Shown here in pieces: positions 1 through 6,135 of a stretch of DNA of 38,197 nt. Location: NCBI GenBank assembly GCA_024690505.1, contig JAILPA010000121.1, forward strand, positions 1 through 38,197. The letters are read 5' to 3'. Each line of letters starts with the position of its first letter. The stretch's first letter is position 1. The notes beneath the pieces are model-generated. The model worked only from the letters and a program-made list of their open reading frames with translations. It did not search any database and had not been told where the DNA came from. A program made the position numbers and the translations under genes. This stretch comes from Prevotella sp. (GTDB lineage Bacteria; Bacteroidota; Bacteroidia; Bacteroidales; Bacteroidaceae).

Positions 1-1
1 C

Positions 2-100
2 AAGAATAAGCTCATACATATCATAACGGCACTGGCGGTCAACAAGACCAAGTACTGTGACACATACGAAGAAGATAGAAAACTCAGAAAAGCAGGATAG
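2..100 (+). CDS. C-terminal fragment of a probable IS110-type transposase
   Basis: An open frame enters from the left edge and ends at TAG 98-100, giving about 32 residues that begin KNKLIHIITALAVNKTKYCD. This resembles the extreme C-terminus of IS110/IS116/IS902-family transposases, where a basic helix is followed by a short Y-D tail. No catalytic residue lies inside the window, so the family assignment rests only on this tail and is tentative. The gene body is outside the window, so whether it is intact cannot be judged. The next gene (423-569) is convergent, and a long hairpin sits between them. Confidence 0.4.
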   Translation, partial: KNKLIHIITALAVNKTKYCDTYEEDRKLRKAG

Positions 101-219
101 GAGATGATTTCAACCGGAAGAAAATTCTTTGCAACGTTAAAGTTGTGTTAAACAGATGATTTCCCTTGGTTGTTAACATAAAACGCGCAAGCTCTAAACT
201 ACCCCAAAGAATGATTTAA

Positions 220-283
220 TTACTGACCCCACCCCTGCCCCTCCCCTCCCATCGTAGGGGAGGGGCAGGGGTGGGGTCGGTAA
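220..283. terminator. Long GC-rich hairpin between convergent genes
   Basis: Bases 225-247 are perfectly complementary to 256-278 (23 bp, loop of 8). The pairing extends outward through one T/G wobble to about 220/283. The stem is almost pure C on one arm and G on the other, in otherwise AT-rich DNA. There is no T-run on either side, so it is not a textbook intrinsic terminator. Its place between a plus-strand and a minus-strand gene end suggests bidirectional termination or transcript-end protection. The rest of 101-422 holds no convincing gene. Confidence 0.45.
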
Positions 284-365
284 CTTATTCACAATCATAA
301 TAGTAGCAGCTTTAGAAACTTGAATCATATAACTTGGTACGATTCATGTTACTGAGTCACAAAGA

Positions 366-396
366 AAGCCGCTGAACCTCGCGGGCTCAGCGGCTT
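366..396 (-). terminator. Intrinsic terminator of the small acidic gene
   Basis: Read on the minus strand, AAGCCGCTGA (396-387) pairs perfectly with TCAGCGGCTT (375-366) around an 11-base loop and is followed by TCTTTGTG. It lies 27 bases past the stop codon of the 423-569 gene. The U-rich tail is interrupted, but the position and stem are those expected of a terminator for the two-gene unit 2586-423. Confidence 0.65.
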
Positions 397-422
397 CAAT
401 TGTAAGGATGATGTCAGGAAGA

Positions 423-569
423 TTACTCCTCGTCGTCCCAAACCATTTCACGGCTGAGGGCATCCTCGTTAGCTTGTGTGTCCTCAATGTTGGCACTTAC
501 GGTCAGTAACTCCAGCTCTTCATTCAGATCCATGTCCTTCAGAGCAGGTACTTGATATGTCTTCTTCAT
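423..569 (-). CDS. Small acidic protein with MKKTYQVP start (48 aa)
   Basis: A 48-residue frame runs from ATG 569 to TAA 423. The protein begins MKKTYQVPALKDMDLNEELE and ends VWDDEE, so it is basic at the N-terminus and strongly acidic afterwards. It has no signal peptide, no membrane segment and no cysteines. Short proteins starting MKKxYxxP are frequent hypothetical proteins in Prevotella and Bacteroides; their function is not known to me. It lies 55 bases downstream of the large secreted protein gene on the same strand and is followed by a good terminator, so the two are probably co-transcribed. It was recognised from its start, stop, terminator and family-like N-terminus rather than from any domain. 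Confidence 0.65.
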   Translation of the reverse strand: MKKTYQVPALKDMDLNEELELLTVSANIEDTQANEDALSREMVWDDEE

Positions 570-624
570 AATTGTTCTTGATATTTCGTTAATAATGTTA
601 TAATTGACAGCGATGCTCAGCGAG

Positions 625-2586
625 TTACTTCACCAGCACTTTCTTGCCGTTCACGATGTACAGGCCCTTCGTGGGCTGAGCCACCTCTACACCCTGCAGG
701 TTGAAGTAACGGTTGTTAGCATTCTCCTTGATAGCGTTGATGCCTGTGGTCTCCTCGCCGAAGTTGATGTCCAGACTCTCGCGGGCTGAAGAAGGAACTA
801 CCAGATAAGCCTTGCCGGCAGCCAGTGTGCCACCAGTGCTCTTCTTGAATACGGGCTTCGAAGCGTCAACTGCCAGCGTGTAGTACTCAGCATCGCTCGG
901 AGTGCCGTCAGCATACCAAGGCTTCAGCAGGTTAGAACCAGCAAGCGTTGCACCTGTAGCTGTTACATTGGCTTTATAAGTATTGGCATCGCCAGAGATA
1001 ATAACACCAGTCTTGGCAGGTATATAACCACCAGTGATTTCTGACAGAGTGACTTTCGAACCATCACTTGCACTTGCATAGTAAGCGGTCACACCTGCAG
1101 GGATAGCGACTTCCTTAATACTGCTGAACGAAGCCCAACCTGCGGAAGTGATTGTCATATCAATATCGGGTTCAATGACATCAAGTTCAATGACAAAACA
1201 AGTCTGGATGCCACCGTTGGTAAAGGTAATGCTACCTTCAACATTGTCAAGTGGGAAGATTCGGATATCAGGATTTGATTGATAGTCACCCAAGTCAGTG
1301 AATGCGCCCATTGGAACGTCGTTAATCACACTATTCAAATTCTCACCATTTACTTCTTTCCAAGCACTGTTGGTCGATGTGGTTGCACTATTAACATAAC
1401 TATAGAGGGTCAACTTTGTAGCCTTCACACCCGTGGGAAGGTCAAGACGGCATTGAACACCATTAGAGCCACAGATTGTTGTGCGTGTTGCAGAGATGCT
1501 GGAAATAGTAATACTATTCCTTGAACTCCATGATTTGTCTTGTTCGGTGAGCATCGTCAGAGTATAGCCTTCTGCTACATCACCAACTATGCCTGTCATT
1601 ACTTTGCCAGAAGCAGTGAATGCTCCGTAGCCCATAACGAGCGTAGAGGTCTTTGCATTAGCTGGAACAGCAGTAATTGTCGCGTCTATAACTGCGGATG
1701 CCGTGCAACCCGTACGGCTGGCACGAGCTTTAAGATCAGTATTTGTTGTCAGAGTAAATGCACGGCTGTAAGCTATCCAATTAGAACCGCCATCTAGACT
1801 GTATTCTATAGTTGCATTTGGAGAAGCGCAAGAGAGCGCAACGGTACCATAAGACTGTTTCACAACGGGATCTGCAATAGTGATACCTGTAAGAATGACG
1901 GTTTCCGATGCAACGTCAGAGTTAATATAGGAAATATTATCACCAATAGCAATGGCTTTAACGGTCACGCCATCTGCTACGACAAAGGGGGCTGAATAAG
2001 TATCGCTCGAAGCGGTGGGGGTACTTCCGTCAGTAGTATAGGTAATTTTGGTTGCGTTAGCAACATCAGCAATAGATACCTGGCCTGTTGTTGTGTTCAC
2101 GGTAAGGACAGGAGTTGAGAGCTGTGTCTTTACAGATCCTGTGTACTCAACATAAATTGCAAAAACACCGCTTTCTCCACTGCCTCTCGTTACAGAGTGT
2201 GTACCAGCAGCCACATTAGTAATAGTATAAACTAAGGCTCCTGAAGTTGCTGTGCTGGCTTCTGATTGATCCAATGCTGTACCATCTAATTTGATGGTCT
2301 GTGTTACACCCTTAGATTGCCAAGTTGATTGAACAATAGTTACGGTAGCTTCGGCTGTAGATGTCCATGAAACAACTGTGGAGCCTTCCATTTTCAATCC
2401 ACTTGTGAAAGTGACTTCGTCATAAGTACAACCATTGAATTTTGTATTAAAATTATGGTTGCCGGATTTTGAGAAGTACTCAATATCACCAGCATCACTG
2501 CCATTATACGTAATCTTGTACGTAGTGGCATTCATTCCTGCTGCTACACAAAGCAGTAGCGTCACTAAAGTTAGAAATTTCTTCAT
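625..2586 (-). CDS. Secreted protein with chitobiase-type Ig repeats and Prevotella C-terminal tail
   Basis: A 653-residue protein with a clear signal peptide (MKKFLTLVTLLLCVAAGMNA). Residues about 160-225 look like a CHB_HEX_C-type beta-sandwich, with the motif TYTTDGSTPTASSDTY. A second, more diverged copy (IEYSLDGGSNWIAYS) lies at about 245-305. The rest is Thr/Ser-rich beta structure with no catalytic motif that I recognise. The C-terminus (RYFNLQGVEVAQPTKGLYIV, then NGKKVLVK) is the short tail found on many exported Prevotella proteins; it resembles a type IX sorting domain, but that is inference. A full Bacteroidetes promoter lies upstream. Possible roles are adhesion or glycan binding at the cell surface. 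Enzymatic activity is not supported. Confidence 0.88.
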   Translation of the reverse strand: MKKFLTLVTLLLCVAAGMNATTYKITYNGSDAGDIEYFSKSGNHNFNTKFNGCTYDEVTFTSGLKMEGSTVVSWTSTAEATVTIVQSTWQSKGVTQTIKLDGTALDQSEASTATSGALVYTITNVAAGTHSVTRGSGESGVFAIYVEYTGSVKTQLSTPVLTVNTTTGQVSIADVANATKITYTTDGSTPTASSDTYSAPFVVADGVTVKAIAIGDNISYINSDVASETVILTGITIADPVVKQSYGTVALSCASPNATIEYSLDGGSNWIAYSRAFTLTTNTDLKARASRTGCTASAVIDATITAVPANAKTSTLVMGYGAFTASGKVMTGIVGDVAEGYTLTMLTEQDKSWSSRNSITISSISATRTTICGSNGVQCRLDLPTGVKATKLTLYSYVNSATTSTNSAWKEVNGENLNSVINDVPMGAFTDLGDYQSNPDIRIFPLDNVEGSITFTNGGIQTCFVIELDVIEPDIDMTITSAGWASFSSIKEVAIPAGVTAYYASASDGSKVTLSEITGGYIPAKTGVIISGDANTYKANVTATGATLAGSNLLKPWYADGTPSDAEYYTLAVDASKPVFKKSTGGTLAAGKAYLVVPSSARESLDINFGEETTGINAIKENANNRYFNLQGVEVAQPTKGLYIVNGKKVLVK

Positions 2587-2679
2587 GTTTTGTAATAAGT
2601 TTTAGTTTATAATAAGAAAAAGTATAGGTTCTCTTTGTCTTTTAGCATTAGTTTTTATGGTCGTTTCACAATGACGGTG

Positions 2680-2711
2680 CAAAGTTACGACAAATTATCG
2701 GAACCGCCAAA
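2680..2711 (-). promoter_or_regulatory. Promoter of the 2586-423 unit
   Basis: On the minus strand, TTTG (2711-2708) is followed after exactly 20 bases by TAACTTTG (2687-2680). This matches the Bacteroidetes -33/-7 consensus. Transcription would start near 2675, leaving a leader of about 85 bases before ATG 2586. Confidence 0.75.
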
Positions 2712-3093
2712 GCAATTTCTATTTTTTTTCAGTAGAGGGAATAATTTCGTAAAGGTTCGTAAAGGTTCTTAATGAATCTAATGTGTCTATAAGCGGTGGC
2801 AAATCGTTCTTTACGACATCTCATACAAGTTGTGACTATAGTTATAAAACGAACACGAATCGCGCGAATCTCACGAGATTTGTCGAAGACCCACGAGGAA
2901 CGCAGTAATCGCTTTGTGGCTATTTGTCACACGCAGACAATTGCCGCTTGAGACGATAATTCGTAAAATTAGTTATAATTCGCACAATTACTGCGTTCCT
3001 CGTGGGTATTCTACTGCACTCGCTTTTCTCTGGGCCATGAGAGGAAAGACGAAACGTTAAAAAAACGGGCGTCGTTGACATTTCCCCCCCCCC
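2712..3093. other. Gene-free stretch with a 21-bp inverted repeat
   Basis: No supportable gene is seen here. Positions 2889-2909 (ACCCACGAGGAACGCAGTAAT) are repeated in perfect inverted orientation at 2987-3007, with 77 bases between them. The interior is AT-rich and contains AATTCGTAAAATT-like words also seen at 37430-37550. A short direct repeat of TTCGTAAAGG occurs near 2745-2765. The stretch ends in a run of ten C (3084-3093) that abuts the left end of the insertion sequence. Confidence 0.6.
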
Positions 3094-3282
3094 AGGCCGT
3101 CCGAGAACTTCTGTTTTTAAAGGGATTCCGGCCTAATTTTGGCTATTAATGAAGTCATATAAAGGCTTTTGACGTGGGGTGGTTTTCTTCTCTATTTTTG
3201 TTCGTTACTATCTTTTGAGCTCCAGATGGCTTAAATTGAGCCTCACAGAGTAGTTTTTTACTGTTTATAGCTCTCCCTTTTC

Positions 3283-4983
3283 TTACCTGAGGGCTGCCAC
3301 GAGTGCAGGAACGCCTTTCATGTTGATGGCACGACGCATGTTGTACGAGAGACAGAACAAAGCCATCTCTGCAGTCACCTTGACAATGCCCTTTAACAGG
3401 AAATAGTATTGTCCTAATGACCGTTTGAGTGTTCCGAAGGGATGTTCCGAGAGGCACATTCGCTGACTCATCTTATTCTCATCCAGATGAAGCACATACT
3501 TGACCACCTTCTTCACCTCTTTAGTCCTTTTCTGCCTTGGAGGTTTGGCGCGTCCATCATCACTGTCATCAGAGTCCTGTGGCTTATAGCCTCTGGCCAG
3601 TATGATAAGCTTGTCCTTATTGAAGTCAACCTCCTTGAAGTCAGCCGTGGTACACTTGTTCTTGCAGTGCTTGCAGGCAAGTTTGTTGCAATAGCGTATC
3701 ATTCCGTTGCGCTTGATGGATTTCTGGCGCAGCATATGTCCCTGCGGGCAGTAGATGAAATTGCGTTCAGCATCCCTGACGAAGTACCCTTCAGCAGCCT
3801 TGGCTTTCATCTCTGCATCAGTCATCTTCAGCACGTCTGAGTCCGCGATGTCTGCCACATACGATTTCTCCTCGACCAGTTTGACATCCGTGAGAATATC
3901 CTTGTAAGCATCAGGTATCACCCCCGCCTCAAGACAGGCCTTAAGGTCTTCTGGCTTGGTACTACCTTTTTGCTCATCACTGATTTCCGCCTCATGATAA
4001 TCAAACTTCACCTCCTCGGTACAGCTGCCGTCGCGCTGGATGACATTGGGCACGATACCCGATGCAAGGGCATTGGCATGATCCTCAGGACACTCATAGC
4101 CCTTATCGGCAGTCGCTTCAAGAACTGGCACTTCGTACTCCTGCTTGATCTCGCTCGACAGTTGCGTAACATGTCCATGGTCAGTAGGGCTGTTGGTCAT
4201 CTCGAATCCGGCTATCAGGTGGCTCTCGGCATCAACGGCCACCTGAGGATTGTAACCCACGCAGAAGCCTTCGTTGGCCTTCATCAGGCGAGAGTCTGGA
4301 TCGGTAAGCGATATCTGCTTATCACCGCTCTGCTCCAACAGCTCTCGATAACCCTCATAGCGCTGTTTGCGCTCCTTGCACTCTTCAAGCTTATGCTCCA
4401 GTTCTTCCTTCGACAGTTTACGTCCCTCTTCGGCATCGTATTCATCGAGTTCTCGCAGGTAGCGGTCGATATTCTGGTCAAGTCGGGCTATACGGTCATC
4501 CAGCTTGTTCAGCGTAAAGTTCCTGTCCTTGGCGTTGACAGCCTTGAACTTGCTGCCGTCAATCGAGACAAAACTCTTGGAGAACAGTTTCTCGCCTAGG
4601 CAGAAACGGTTGAATTCCCTGAATGTCTTCTCAATGGCCTCCTTGTTGTCCTTGCGGAAGTCGGATATCGTGCGGAAGTCAGGAGTAAGCTTACACAAAA
4701 GCCACATCACCTCGATGTTTATCAGGCACTGCCGGGCAAGCTTGCGCGATGAGCGAACCTCGTAGTAATAACCATATGTGTACAGCTTCAACAGGTCACG
4801 GGGATCATATCCCGGAGCTCCTGTATCAGCAGGAACGAAACGCTGGAATCCAAGTCTCTCCATATCCAAACGATCAACGAACGCATCCATCAGTCGAACG
4901 GGGGAATCCTGCTCTACATAGTCATCTATGCAGTCAGGGAAAAGAGTCCGTTGCCTCCTGTCTTCACCTTTCTTATATGCCAT
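3283..4983 (-). CDS. IS1182-family DDE transposase (566 aa)
   Basis: Cuts and joins DNA at the ends of the insertion sequence. The N-terminal InsH-like/DUF772 region contains PRDLLKLYTYGYYYEVRSSR. A DDE catalytic core follows: D in FVSIDGSKF, D in ATADKGYE, and E in SEHPFGTLKR near the C-terminus. A Cys-rich segment (CNKLACKHCKNKC) lies between the second and third catalytic residues. All three acidic residues and both inverted repeats are present, so the element may be active. I chose ATG 4983 (MAYKKGEDRRQ). A longer frame begins at 5031, but a TAACTTTG box at 5014-5007 would start transcription downstream of that codon. The C-terminus ends normally, with no frameshift. Confidence 0.93.
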   Translation of the reverse strand: MAYKKGEDRRQRTLFPDCIDDYVEQDSPVRLMDAFVDRLDMERLGFQRFVPADTGAPGYDPRDLLKLYTYGYYYEVRSSRKLARQCLINIEVMWLLCKLTPDFRTISDFRKDNKEAIEKTFREFNRFCLGEKLFSKSFVSIDGSKFKAVNAKDRNFTLNKLDDRIARLDQNIDRYLRELDEYDAEEGRKLSKEELEHKLEECKERKQRYEGYRELLEQSGDKQISLTDPDSRLMKANEGFCVGYNPQVAVDAESHLIAGFEMTNSPTDHGHVTQLSSEIKQEYEVPVLEATADKGYECPEDHANALASGIVPNVIQRDGSCTEEVKFDYHEAEISDEQKGSTKPEDLKACLEAGVIPDAYKDILTDVKLVEEKSYVADIADSDVLKMTDAEMKAKAAEGYFVRDAERNFIYCPQGHMLRQKSIKRNGMIRYCNKLACKHCKNKCTTADFKEVDFNKDKLIILARGYKPQDSDDSDDGRAKPPRQKRTKEVKKVVKYVLHLDENKMSQRMCLSEHPFGTLKRSLGQYYFLLKGIVKVTAEMALFCLSYNMRRAINMKGVPALVAALR

Positions 4984-5006
4984 ATTCAGTACCTTTATTG
5001 TAGGTA

Positions 5007-5014
5007 CAAAGTTA
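5007..5014 (-). promoter_or_regulatory. -7 box of the transposase gene
   Basis: TAACTTTG reads on the minus strand from 5014 to 5007, 24 bases before the chosen ATG. No good TTTG lies 20 bases further upstream, so the promoter is probably weak, as is common for transposases. Confidence 0.45.
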
Positions 5015-5146
5015 CTAAAAATAGCCGACATTAAAGAAATTATTAGGTTAAAAACAATTAAACTTGCTGATAATCAGATGGTTGTAAAAACAGGACCATT
5101 CACAAACTTATTTTACCACACTGTAGGTTCTCGGACAGCCTCCCCC

Positions 5147-5962
5147 TTAACCGTAGCTTGCCAACAAGTCAGCCTCGCGCTGTTTCGTTTTTGCCAGGAA
5201 AGACTGATATTCTTCACTTTCGGGATGGAAAGGCTTATGATTCAGCGCCTCCTTGACCGGTTGCCAATCGTGCAGGAACTGCTTGGTGCGCTCGCTGAAG
5301 CCTGCCTCGGAGAGTCTTTCCCAAATATAATCCACGGCTTGCTGGGAGGGATGAATCATGTCGGGCTGGTAGAAGCGATAGTCTCGCAGCTCGTCGAGCA
5401 CTATCTCGAAGGCAGGGAAATAGGCCACAAAGGAGCGCTGCTGACACACCTGTTCGGTAGCCATCAAAAGTGTTGCCTTCGACAATTGGCTGCCATGGAA
5501 TCCGTATTTGGCATAGCGTATAGGGCTAACGGTAAGCACCACGTTCACATTGTTGCGCCGATGGTGTAGCTCGTCGACGGTCTGCAGCAGATAGTCGGTG
5601 CATTGCGCCACTGTCAGTTCTTCCTCTTGAAACAGGTTCTGAGGTCTTTTCTGACAATTGTCTACAATCTGACCAGTTTCCTTCAGCCGATAGACGTGGT
5701 TGGTGCCCAGCGTGATGAACACGATACGGGGCACCACTCCCCCACCCTGGCTGTCGCGCAGTTGCAGCCATTTCTGCACTGTATGCATGACCGATGCCGG
5801 ATTATACATGACGCCGAAGGGGTTGGCCACCACTTTGAAGTGCTCTTCGGCAAAACGACGCCCCATGCTGTCAGCAAAACATGAGCCCACGAAAAGCAAC
5901 TCCTCGAGGGGCTCGATGAGAAATGGAAGACGGGGGATATCAACGACTGTGCGGAACTTCAT
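5147..5962 (-). CDS. GSCFA-domain protein (271 aa)
   Basis: The family-defining motif is seen near residues 24-40 as LLFVGSCFADSMGRRF, followed by NPFGVMYNP, which is also typical. The GSCFA family is found mainly in Bacteroidetes and a few other lineages. It is distantly related to SGNH-type esterases, but its substrate is not established. A conserved LTVSPIRY and a late DMIHPSQQA (Asp and His in a DxxH arrangement, as in SGNH enzymes) fit a hydrolase fold. There is no signal peptide, so it is probably cytoplasmic. It lies downstream of fkp on the same strand, 173 bases away across a tandem repeat. An IS1182 element lies immediately after its stop codon, so its native 3' end has been displaced. 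Confidence 0.9.
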   Translation of the reverse strand: MKFRTVVDIPRLPFLIEPLEELLFVGSCFADSMGRRFAEEHFKVVANPFGVMYNPASVMHTVQKWLQLRDSQGGGVVPRIVFITLGTNHVYRLKETGQIVDNCQKRPQNLFQEEELTVAQCTDYLLQTVDELHHRRNNVNVVLTVSPIRYAKYGFHGSQLSKATLLMATEQVCQQRSFVAYFPAFEIVLDELRDYRFYQPDMIHPSQQAVDYIWERLSEAGFSERTKQFLHDWQPVKEALNHKPFHPESEEYQSFLAKTKQREADLLASYG

Positions 5963-6034
5963 ATTCTTTGATACATTACATGGCCAGCCTTTACAAGCCT
6001 TGTTCTTCTTATGTTATAAGTTCAAACGGCTCCA

Positions 6035-6105
6035 GACTGTGAGTCCGACGGCCTCGGACTGCGAGTCCGGAGGCTTCGGACTGCGAGTCCGAGGGCTTCG
6101 GACTG
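6035..6105. repeat. Three tandem 22-bp repeats with internal hairpins
   Basis: Units start at 6035, 6057 and 6079 and a partial fourth at 6101. The consensus is GACTGCGAGTCCGRNGGCYTCG. Each unit holds GGACT-GCG-AGTCC or a close variant, so each can form its own 5-bp stem, and neighbouring units can pair through CCGAGG/CTTCGG. The array lies between fkp and the GSCFA gene, in the transcript if the two are co-transcribed. It is not a CRISPR array because there are no spacers. Confidence 0.85.
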
Positions 6106-6135
6106 TTGTCGTACTATTGCGGTGAAGCAAGAGAT

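Larger units (their letters stand above)
3094..5141. mobile_element. Complete IS1182-type insertion sequence
   Basis: The ends are matching inverted repeats: AGGCCGTCCGAGAAC at 3094-3108 and the reverse complement of AGGCTGTCCGAGAAC at 5127-5141, with one mismatch in 15. Between them lie a single transposase gene (3283-4983) and its promoter, about 2048 bp in total. C-runs flank both ends (3084-3093 and 5142-5146) and could include a short target duplication, but homopolymers make this undecidable here. The right end lies 5 bases past the stop codon of the GSCFA gene. Confidence 0.85.

Noticed and set aside
3084..3093. Run of ten C as a phase-variation switch
   Set aside because: It is outside any gene or promoter and abuts an insertion-sequence end; no expression role can be argued.
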